Source: Frankia nepalensis (GTDB taxonomy: Bacteria; Actinomycetota; Actinomycetes; Frankiales; Frankiaceae). From it: a stretch of 40,393 nucleotides of DNA. The notes under the pieces were generated by a model. The model had not been told where the DNA came from and searched no databases. It worked only from the letters and a program-made list of their open reading frames with translations. Numbering within the stretch: position 1 is the first letter of the stretch; the number at the start of each line of letters is the position of its first letter. Of this stretch, positions 32,924 through 39,390 are shown in pieces. Where the stretch lies: assembly GCF_016786325.1 (NCBI RefSeq), contig NZ_JADWYU010000098.1:1-40393 (forward strand), given 5' to 3'. A program made the position numbers and the translations under genes.

Positions 32924-33688
32924 ATGCCATACACATGCATAACCGTGAAGACATTCGAAGATCGTGTCGCCGTCGTGACGGGGGCGGCGAGCGGCATCGG
33001 CCTCGCCGTCGCCGAGCGGCTTGCGCTCGCGGGCGTTCGACTGGTGATGACAGACCTCGATGGCGACGCGGTGGACGCGGCCGGGCGAGCCCTTCGCGAC
33101 CGCGGCAGTGCTGTCGAGGCGCTTCAGCTGGACGTTCGCGACCCGGACGCCGTCGAGCGGGTCGCCGAACTCGTCGTCCGCCGGTTCGGCGCGCTCCACA
33201 TCGCGGTGAACAACGCCGGGATCGTGAACCGGGGCCTGGCCTGGGAGCTCTCCCTCGCCGACTGGCACCGCGTGCTGGACGTGAATCTCTGGGGCGTCAT
33301 CCACGGCGTGCGATCCTTCGTACCCCGAATCGTCGCGACCGGCGACGAGGGCCATGTGGTGAACGTGGCCTCGATGGCCGCCGTGCATCCGCAGGAGCGC
33401 CTCGGCCCTTACACCGTCGCCAAGCACGGCGTCCTGGGCCTTTCAGACGTACTGCGCGCCGATCTCGCCGCCGTCGGGGCGCCGGTCGGCGTCAGCGTCG
33501 TCTTCCCCGGCCGCATCCGGACAGCCATGAACCCGATCGGCAGCGTCGAACCGTCCACCGTCGCGCGCAACGTCTTCGACGCGATCGAACAACAGCGTCC
33601 GTACGTCTTCACCGACGACCACTCCGCCGGCCCCGTCGAGGCGAGGCTTCAGGGAATCCTCTCGGCCCGCGCGGACGTCATCCCATAG
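32924..33688 (+). CDS. SDR-family oxidoreductase
   Basis: A 254-residue classical short-chain dehydrogenase. TGAASGIG at 19-26 binds the cofactor, NNAG is at 96-99, and the active residues are Ser150, Tyr163 and Lys167 (YTVAK). Asp44 in VMTDLDG suggests NAD(H). The C-terminal part, with VSVVFPGRIRTAMNPIGSVEP and DAIEQQRPYVFTDDHS, differs from the oligomer-forming tail of FabG-like members and resembles the group that ends in a short acidic helix. The substrate is probably a secondary alcohol or ketone; no pathway is indicated. ATG 32924 is taken; GTG 32945 is possible and begins closer to the first strand. A strong hairpin terminator follows two bases after the stop. Confidence 0.9.
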   Translation: MPYTCITVKTFEDRVAVVTGAASGIGLAVAERLALAGVRLVMTDLDGDAVDAAGRALRDRGSAVEALQLDVRDPDAVERVAELVVRRFGALHIAVNNAGIVNRGLAWELSLADWHRVLDVNLWGVIHGVRSFVPRIVATGDEGHVVNVASMAAVHPQERLGPYTVAKHGVLGLSDVLRADLAAVGAPVGVSVVFPGRIRTAMNPIGSVEPSTVARNVFDAIEQQRPYVFTDDHSAGPVEARLQGILSARADVIP

Positions 33689-33689
33689 G

Positions 33690-33715
33690 CGCCCGCCCTG
33701 CATCCTGGGCGGGCG
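33690..33715 (+). terminator. Perfect 9-bp hairpin terminator after the SDR gene
   Basis: CGCCCGCCC (33690-33698) pairs with GGGCGGGCG (33707-33715) over an eight-base loop, directly after the TAG stop. Confidence 0.6.
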
Positions 33716-33862
33716 TACCGCCCACGGCCCTTTCCCGATCTTCGGCCGGCCGGAGAAGCAGGATCCGCGCGACATCGTGGACGCGGTCGGTCCGCCACGT
33801 GATGCGCGACGGCTACCTGACGCACGACAGCCAGGTGACGCACGGCGGCTCCGCCCGGCGCC

Positions 33863-33892
33863 TGTCCGCGCCGGCGGTCGCCGGCGCGGACA
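33863..33892 (-). terminator. Perfect 13-bp hairpin terminator for the mycofactocin-type SDR
   Basis: TGTCCGCGCCGGC (33863-33875) pairs with GCCGGCGCGGACA (33880-33892) around a four-base loop. It lies 34 bases beyond the stop of the leftward gene and may act on both converging transcripts. Confidence 0.6.
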
Positions 33893-33926
33893 CCGTCTGC
33901 TTCGGGTCAGCCCGAGGACAGACCGG

Positions 33927-34745
33927 TCACCGCTTGTTGAGCAGGCCGGCGTCGACGGGGACGACGGTGCCGGTGACGTAGCGGGCCTCGTCGGAGGCCA
34001 GCCACAGGACGGCGTTGGAGATGTCGATCGGCTCGACGAGGTCGACGGGCATGGCGTTGGTCAGCGCGTTGGCGAGCGCCGGGTTGCGCTCCATGATGGC
34101 CTTGATGTCGCCGTCCGCGGCCATTGGGGTGCGCACCGCGGTGGGCGCGATGCTGTTGACCCGGATGAAGTGCGGAGCGAGGTAGTTCGCCCAGGAGCGC
34201 ATCAGTCCGATGACACCGTGCTTGGCCGCGGTGTAGGCCAGGAAACCCGCGGCGGGGATGCCGACGCCGACGAGCCCGCCGGTCGAGCTGGTGAGGATGA
34301 TGGAGCCGCCCTGCCCGCGCTCGACCATCGAGGGGATCGCGACGCGGCCGGTGTTCCACACGCCGGTCATGTTGACGGCGACGACCTCGTCCCACTGCCG
34401 CTCGTCGGGCACGCTGCTACCGCCGGCGCCGATGCCGGCGTTCGCCACGACGATGTCGACGGGGCCCAGCGCGGCCGTGCCCTCGTCGAAGGCCTGCCGC
34501 AACGCGGTCACGTCGCGGACGTCCGCCTGGCGCGCCACGATGCGCCCGCCGAGCGCCTCGACCTCCTTGACGGTCTGGTCGAGGTCCGCCGGCGTGGCCG
34601 TCCCGTAGGACGCGGACTCGATCGGCGCGCAGATGTCGATGGCAATGATGCTGGCGCCTTCCGCGGCCAGGCGCACGGCGTGGCTGCGCCCCTGACCACG
34701 AGCCGCCCCGGTGATGAACGCGACCTTGCCGTCGAACTTGCCCAT
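33927..34745 (-). CDS. Mycofactocin-coupled SDR-family oxidoreductase
   Basis: A 272-residue dehydrogenase. The cofactor loop reads TGAARGQGRSHAVRLAAEGA, the hallmark of the mycofactocin-associated SDR subgroup. After IDIC comes the short extra segment (about residues 38-55) typical of that group, which shields the nicotinamide so that it does not exchange freely. ANAG is at 101-104; the active residues are Ser153/154, Tyr171 and Lys175. The end, DAGLLNKR, is also typical. Such enzymes oxidise alcohols and pass electrons from tightly bound NAD(P) to the peptide-derived cofactor mycofactocin. The mft biosynthesis genes are not in this window and should exist elsewhere. ATG 34745 follows GGAGA. 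It is monocistronic. Confidence 0.92.
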   Translation of the reverse strand: MGKFDGKVAFITGAARGQGRSHAVRLAAEGASIIAIDICAPIESASYGTATPADLDQTVKEVEALGGRIVARQADVRDVTALRQAFDEGTAALGPVDIVVANAGIGAGGSSVPDERQWDEVVAVNMTGVWNTGRVAIPSMVERGQGGSIILTSSTGGLVGVGIPAAGFLAYTAAKHGVIGLMRSWANYLAPHFIRVNSIAPTAVRTPMAADGDIKAIMERNPALANALTNAMPVDLVEPIDISNAVLWLASDEARYVTGTVVPVDAGLLNKR

Positions 34746-34860
34746 CTGGTTCTCCGTTCGGTTTCAGCCGACCGTTAGCCTTTGATCGGCCGGATTCGGG
34801 ATGAGGCGGGTCAGATCACGCCGGCGGGACGGTCTCGCGGCCGGAGAGCAGGCGGCCGAG

Positions 34861-35664
34861 TCATTTCGCGGACGCGCGGACGACGAGCCAGACGAGCACG
34901 CCGATCACCAGCGCGCCCAGCACGGGCAGGGATCTCTTCAGCAGGGGCCAGGCGACCACGCCAAGAAGGCTGACCGGTGCCGCCGCGGAGCCAGCGGCGT
35001 CCGGGCTCGCGGTCGGCGGGGCCTTCGCGGCGACGGTCACCGGTGCCTGGGGCGTCTCGGCCAGCGGCTTGTCGGTCAGCGGTGTTTCGGCGACAGGTAC
35101 CTCGACCGGCCGCCGCGCTTCGGCCGGCGCCTCGGCCGTGGCTTGCCCGACGACGGGTGCACCCGCCGCGGACGGGGCCTGCTGGACGGCGACGTCATCG
35201 GCCGCGGGGGCCGTCTCGCCGGCCGCGAGGATGTCGGCCTCCAGGTTGCGGACGAACTGGGCGACGAGCTTCGCGCTCACGTCCGCGAGGACGCCCCGGC
35301 CGAACTGGGCCGCCTTCCCGGAGATGGTCAGGTCGGTCGTCAGCGCAACGGCCGTGGCGTCACCGTCCGGCGTCAGGCGCATCGTGACGAGGGCGCTCGC
35401 GTTGCCCTGGCCGCGGGACTCCTTGCCGTCGGCCTTGATGACCGCGTGGTGAGCCACCGGGTCCTTCACCTGGAAGGTGGCCTTCCCCTTGTACTGCGCG
35501 ACGATGGGGCCGACCTTCACCTTCACGGCGCCGTGGAAGTCCTCACCGTCGACGGAAAGCAACTGCGCGCCGGGCATGCAGGGCGCGATCCGCTCCGGAG
35601 CGGTGAGCAGCTCCCACGCCTTCTCGACGGGCAACGGAACCCGGAACTCGTTGACCAACTCCAC
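34861..35664 (-). CDS. CoxG/SRPBCC-family protein with C-terminal membrane anchor
   Basis: A 267-residue protein. The first 150 residues form a CoxG-type SRPBCC domain, starting ELVNEFRVPLPVEKAWELL and containing RIAPCMPGAQL, KVGPIVAQYKGKATF and GKAAQFGRGVLADVSAKLV. A Pro/Ala/Glu-rich linker of about 75 residues follows, then a C-terminal helix (VLGALVIGVLVWLVVRASAK) that anchors it with the domain in the cytoplasm. CoxG proteins recruit molybdenum-type CO dehydrogenases to the membrane or carry quinones, but no cox structural genes are present here. GTG 35664 is preferred because relatives begin at M-E-L-x-N-E-F, with GGAGG ten bases before; the longer start at 35715 adds a basic, unconserved leader. 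Confidence 0.85.
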   Translation of the reverse strand: MELVNEFRVPLPVEKAWELLTAPERIAPCMPGAQLLSVDGEDFHGAVKVKVGPIVAQYKGKATFQVKDPVAHHAVIKADGKESRGQGNASALVTMRLTPDGDATAVALTTDLTISGKAAQFGRGVLADVSAKLVAQFVRNLEADILAAGETAPAADDVAVQQAPSAAGAPVVGQATAEAPAEARRPVEVPVAETPLTDKPLAETPQAPVTVAAKAPPTASPDAAGSAAAPVSLLGVVAWPLLKRSLPVLGALVIGVLVWLVVRASAK

Positions 35665-35908
35665 CTGCGCACGTCCTCCAGATCGGCCGCGAGACCGCGG
35701 CTGTTGGGCGTTCACCCAGACACTAGCCGGTTGCTGAGCGACTGCCCAGCAGTGGTCCCGACACCCGGCCCGCCGCCGGGCGGACCGGAGCCGGAGCCGT
35801 TCTGGAGCCGTTCTGGAGCGGCGCGCGTTCGCGGACGAGGCTGTCGCGTCACGAGGAGCCGGGGCGCGCCGAGCCGTCGCCGACGCGGCGATCGGCTGAC
35901 GCGGAGCC

Positions 35909-36367
35909 TCAGGCGCTGGCCAGTTCGGTGTTCGCGCGCTCTGTGACCAGTGCCAACACGCGGCCCGCGATCGCCAGGTCGTCGGCCGGGATACCGGCGT
36001 AGAGCCGGGCGGAGATCTGGGCGGTCTCCGTGGTGGTGCTCTCGTAAAGCTCCCGCCCGGCGTCGGTGAGCCGGAGCCGGGACGTCGTCGCCGGGTCCTC
36101 CTCCAGCAGCTTCGCGGCTGTCAGCTCCTCGATGACGCCGCGCACGACCGACTCGTCGGTCTTCAGCGAGCCGGCGACGTCGGCGACGAGCTCGTCACGG
36201 CCGATGGACTCGCCCGCGGCCACGACGGCCCGCAGCGTCACACTCTGGTGGAACGTGGCGCCGTGGCGGTCCAGCACGCCCTCCAGCAGGGCACGCCCGG
36301 CGAAGTGCGCCAGGGCGATGACCCGGCCATTGACCGTGGGATTGACCGTGGACGCGATGGTGGTCAT
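35909..36367 (-). CDS. MarR-like winged-helix protein (second gene of pair)
   Basis: A 152-residue protein with a winged-helix layout: HQSVTLRAVVAAGESIGRDELVADVAG, then the recognition-like helix TDESVVRGVIEELTAAKLLEE, the wing RLRLTDAGRELYEST, and a C-terminal dimer helix. It resembles MarR-family regulators but with a weaker match than its neighbour. Its ATG overlaps the stop of the upstream MarR gene by four bases (ATGA, 36364-36367) and has GAGGGAG before it, so the two are one operon with coupled translation. A heterodimer or a paralog pair tuned to the same ligand is possible. No target gene besides their own promoter is evident. Confidence 0.8.
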   Translation of the reverse strand: MTTIASTVNPTVNGRVIALAHFAGRALLEGVLDRHGATFHQSVTLRAVVAAGESIGRDELVADVAGSLKTDESVVRGVIEELTAAKLLEEDPATTSRLRLTDAGRELYESTTTETAQISARLYAGIPADDLAIAGRVLALVTERANTELASA

Positions 36368-36861
36368 GAAGACTCCCTCTTGTTGTCGGTGTGCTTGTTC
36401 TCGGTGCGCGGGTCGAGAGGCACGTCGAGCAGGGCCGCCAGCTCGCGGGTGAACTGTCGGGTGCGCGGGCTGTCCTGTCCCCCGAGCGGCTCCAGCAACT
36501 GGTCCAGCAGTCCCTGGACCACGTTGATCGCGCGGTGCGTGACGTCGCGCCCCTGCTCGGTGAGCGACAGCCGCACGGCGCGCGGGTCGTTCGGGTCCCG
36601 GGTGCGGGCGACGAGTCCGGCGGCTTCCAGGGCGCGGGCGAGCTTGGAGACGTACAGCGGCTCGAGCCCCGTGTGGTCGGCGAGCTGGCGCTGGCTGGGC
36701 CGCAGCCCGGAGCGCCGCATGCCGTACAGCGAGGCCATCAGCGCGTACTGGGCGTGGGTCAGGCCCAGCGGCGCGACCGCCCGGTCGACGGCTACCCGCC
36801 ACTTCATCGACAGCCGCCAGACCAGGAACCCCGCCGTGGCGCTCTCCGCCGCTGAACTCAC
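36364..36861 (-). CDS. MarR-family transcriptional regulator (first gene of pair)
   Basis: A 165-residue MarR regulator: GFLVWRLSMKWRVAVDRAVAPLGLTHAQYALM (in parts), the helix-turn-helix PSQRQLADHTGLEPLYVSKLARALEAAGLV, and the wing RTRDPNDPRAVRLSLTEQGRD. The start is uncertain among three in-frame codons: ATG 36891, ATG 36876 and GTG 36861. I prefer GTG 36861 because TACTGT six bases before it suits a leaderless promoter, and the inverted repeat over the two ATGs would then lie in the promoter as an autoregulatory operator. Neither ATG has a Shine-Dalgarno. The operon continues into the overlapping winged-helix gene. Such regulators answer phenolic or oxidant ligands. Confidence 0.88.
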   Translation of the reverse strand: MSSAAESATAGFLVWRLSMKWRVAVDRAVAPLGLTHAQYALMASLYGMRRSGLRPSQRQLADHTGLEPLYVSKLARALEAAGLVARTRDPNDPRAVRLSLTEQGRDVTHRAINVVQGLLDQLLEPLGGQDSPRTRQFTRELAALLDVPLDPRTENKHTDNKRESS

Positions 36862-36870
36862 TCCAATACA

Positions 36871-36900
36871 GTACATGGCTACTATGTACATGGCTACTAT
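36871..36900 (-). promoter_or_regulatory. Perfect 15-bp tandem repeat containing an inverted repeat at the MarR promoter
   Basis: GTACATGGCTACTAT occurs twice without gap (36871-36885, 36886-36900). The junction creates GTACAT-N7-ATGTAC (36871-36889), a MarR-type operator geometry. Each copy also contains, leftward, an in-frame ATG, so the duplication added a start codon and a second operator half. Confidence 0.6.
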
Positions 36901-37007
36901 TTGCCCGGAGGCACCCGAGGCGGCCCTCGCCCTCCAGGGCCCTGCCGGAAGGCGCGGTCCCGGTGGGCATCTGGCCTGCTCCCCGTGCGGGCCGACGTTG
37001 GGTCCGG

Positions 37008-37013
37008 TATAAA
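37008..37013 (+). promoter_or_regulatory. Putative -10 box of the kinase gene
   Basis: TATAAA stands out in very GC-rich DNA, 72 bases before the ATG at 37086. No matching -35 is obvious, suggesting an alternative sigma factor or an activator. Confidence 0.35.
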
Positions 37014-37085
37014 TCGGGCCGGGAGATACCCCCTTCGCCCTGGATGGGGACCAGGCAGGCGCGGTTCCTTCCATAGGGGGATTGG

Positions 37086-39302
37086 ATGGGTCAGCTGCCG
37101 CCTGGGGTGGAGCCCCTGGACGAGCACGATCCGGACGTGCTTGGCCCGTACCAGGTACTCGGCCGGCTCGGCGACGGCGGGATGGGCAGCGTCTATCTGG
37201 CGCGCCACGGCGGCACCGGGCCGTTCGTCGCCATCAAGGTCATCCGCCCCGACCTGGCGCGCATCGACCAGTTCCGCGAGCGGTTCCAGCGCGAGGCCAG
37301 CGCCGCGCAGCGGGTCGCCCGCTCGGCGACCGCGGCGGTCATCGACGTGAACACCACCGGCAGCCGGCCGTACCTCGTCACCGAGTACATCGAGGGGCCG
37401 ACGCTCGAGGCGCGCATCCACACGCGCGGCCCGCTGTCCGTCTCCGAGCTCGAGTGGCTCGCGACCGCCGTCGCCACGGCGCTGCGCGCCATCCACGCCG
37501 CCGGCGTCGTCCACCGCGACCTCAAGCCCTCCAACATCCTGCTCTCGCCCTTCGGCGCCAGGGTCATCGACTTCGGAATCTCCCGGGCGCTGGACGCGAC
37601 CACCATGTTCACCGAGGGGACCATCGGCACGCCCTCCTTCATGGCCCCCGAACAGGCCATGGGCCAAACGGTCACCGAGGCCGCCGACATCCACGCCTGG
37701 GGCGCCGTCCTCGCCTACGCCGCCGCCGGCCGCCCGCCCTTCTCCGGCGACTCGCTGCCCGGTGTCATGCTCAACGTCGCCACCGCCCCGCCCGACCTGA
37801 GCGGCCTGCCCGCCGCGTTGCACCCCCTGGTCGTCCGCGCCATGGCCAAGGACGCCGCCGAGCGGCCCACCGCCGCCGAACTGCTCGGCCTCCTCCACCA
37901 CGCCGGCACCCTCGTGGCCCCGGCGGCGGGCGGACCGGGCTCCGCGCCGGCTGAGTTCCCAGCCGGCTCCAGCATCCGTTCGCCAGCGCTCCCCTCCTCG
38001 TCCGAGGACCTCGGCCCGACGCCGCATTCCCTCGACAACGCCACCGTCGCCTTCGAACCCCCGCCCGCGGCGACTCCCCTTCCGGCTTCGAGCTCTCCGA
38101 CGCCCGCGGCGACCGGCACCGGGCCTGCGGCGGCGGCGCACAGCGCCGCCCCGTCGAGCAGCGAACCGGCGCGGCCAACCCTTGTCCTGCGCCGCCCGCG
38201 GCGGCGACGGCGGACCGCCGCCATCGCCGCGGCACTCGCGGTCGCGGCCGTCGCCGCGGTCACGGCCGCCGGCCTGGCCCTGAGCCCCGGCGGAGACGGC
38301 GTCGCCAGCGTTTCCGCCACGTCCACCGGCGCGCCGGTCACGGCCGCGCCCCTGCCCGCCGGCGCCGGCCAGCGGCTTACCGGGCCGGGCGACCCCGTTC
38401 GGTCGGTGGCGTTCTCCCCGGACGGGCACACGCTGGCCGCCGGCGCCGCCGACCACCGGATCTACCTGTGGGACGTCACCACGCCGACGAGCCCCACCGC
38501 CTTCGGCCAGCCACTCACCGGCCCCGGTGAATGGGTGTCGTCGGTGGCCTTCTCGCCCGACGGGCACACGCTCGCCGCCGGCAGTGACGACCGCCGGGTC
38601 TACCTGTGGGACGTCACCACGCCGGCCAGCCCCACCGCGCTCGGCCAGCCGCTGACCGAGCCCGGCGACTGGGTGCGGACGGTCGCCTTCTCGCCCGACG
38701 GGCACACGCTCGCCGCCGGCAGCGGCGACGGCAAGGTCTACCTGTGGGATGTCACCACGCCGGCCAGCCCCACCGCGCTCGGCCAGCCACTCGACGGCTA
38801 CGGCAACTCGGTGCGGTCGGTGGCGTTCTCCCCGGACGGCCGCCTCCTCGCCGTCGGCGGATACCACGACGACGTCGCCCTGTGGGATGTCACCCGGCCG
38901 GCCGCTCCCGCTCCCCTCGGCTCGCGGCTCACCGGACCTGGCGACTCCGTCCTGTCGGTCGGGTTCTCCCCGGACAGCCACGTCCTCGCCGCCAGCAGCG
39001 CCGACGGCAGGATCTACCTGTGGGACGTCACCCAGCCGGGCCGTCCGGCCCCCCTCGGCCAGCCGCTGGCCGGTCCCGGTGGCCAGGCGCAGTCCGTGGC
39101 GTTCTCCCCGGACGGCCGGGCGCTGGCCGCCGCGAGCGACGACCACGGCATCTACCTGTGGAATGTCAGCCGTCCTGACACTCCCACCCAGGTCGGCCAG
39201 CCCCTCACCGGGCCCGGCGATGTCGTGACCGCGGTCGCTTTCTCCCCGGACGGTGGCTCCTTCGCCGCGGGCAGCGAGGACCACGCCGTCTACCTCTGGT
39301 AA
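37086..39302 (+). CDS. Membrane Ser/Thr protein kinase with seven WD40 repeats
   Basis: A 738-residue receptor-like kinase. The kinase domain spans about 20-275: glycine loop LGDGGMGSV, Lys51 (VAIKVI), HRDLKPSN with Asp145, DFG at 162-164 and APEQ near 188, all intact, so it should be active; HRD marks an RD kinase needing activation-loop phosphorylation (TMFTEGTIGTPSF). A Pro/Ala/Ser linker follows, then RRPRRRRR and one membrane helix (about 376-398). The extracellular part is seven WD40-like blades (431-738), period 46 residues, each with VAFSPDG and ending in YLWDV; the last ends exactly at YLW with no tail. The propeller may sense a cell-wall or protein ligand. ATG 37086 follows AGGGGG. 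Confidence 0.94.
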   Translation: MGQLPPGVEPLDEHDPDVLGPYQVLGRLGDGGMGSVYLARHGGTGPFVAIKVIRPDLARIDQFRERFQREASAAQRVARSATAAVIDVNTTGSRPYLVTEYIEGPTLEARIHTRGPLSVSELEWLATAVATALRAIHAAGVVHRDLKPSNILLSPFGARVIDFGISRALDATTMFTEGTIGTPSFMAPEQAMGQTVTEAADIHAWGAVLAYAAAGRPPFSGDSLPGVMLNVATAPPDLSGLPAALHPLVVRAMAKDAAERPTAAELLGLLHHAGTLVAPAAGGPGSAPAEFPAGSSIRSPALPSSSEDLGPTPHSLDNATVAFEPPPAATPLPASSSPTPAATGTGPAAAAHSAAPSSSEPARPTLVLRRPRRRRRTAAIAAALAVAAVAAVTAAGLALSPGGDGVASVSATSTGAPVTAAPLPAGAGQRLTGPGDPVRSVAFSPDGHTLAAGAADHRIYLWDVTTPTSPTAFGQPLTGPGEWVSSVAFSPDGHTLAAGSDDRRVYLWDVTTPASPTALGQPLTEPGDWVRTVAFSPDGHTLAAGSGDGKVYLWDVTTPASPTALGQPLDGYGNSVRSVAFSPDGRLLAVGGYHDDVALWDVTRPAAPAPLGSRLTGPGDSVLSVGFSPDSHVLAASSADGRIYLWDVTQPGRPAPLGQPLAGPGGQAQSVAFSPDGRALAAASDDHGIYLWNVSRPDTPTQVGQPLTGPGDVVTAVAFSPDGGSFAAGSEDHAVYLW
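38376..39299 (+). repeat. Seven WD40 repeats, period 138 bp
   Basis: Each unit runs from LTGPG through VAFSPDG to YLWDV and a linker ending GQP, 46 codons per unit. Units 2 and 3 are the most alike (VTTPASPTALGQP in both). Unit 4 diverges most (YHDDVALWDV). The set closes a standard seven-bladed propeller. Confidence 0.85.
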
Positions 39303-39314
39303 GCCTCGCCAGGT

Positions 39315-39348
39315 GCCCCGGGGCGGTCGAACCGACCCCGCGGGGGGC
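39315..39348. terminator. Imperfect hairpin between convergent WD40 genes
   Basis: GC-rich arms around GGGGCGGTCGAACCGACCCC can fold with a bulge; the outer GCCCCG can pair with CGGGGGGC. It sits between two stop codons facing each other and may end both transcripts. Confidence 0.35.
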
Positions 39349-39390
39349 AGGAGCGGCGGATCCGAGGGCCATGACGATGCCGCGGGGCCG

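Noticed and set aside
35645-35652. AAC-TC-GTT match to the KstR core
   Set aside because: Lies inside the CoxG coding sequence (Asn-Glu-Phe codons) and lacks the outer T/A positions; chance match.
36897-39284. 795-residue leftward ORF antisense to the kinase gene
   Set aside because: Its periodic protein repeats simply reflect the WD40 repeats on the other strand; no start signal or domain.
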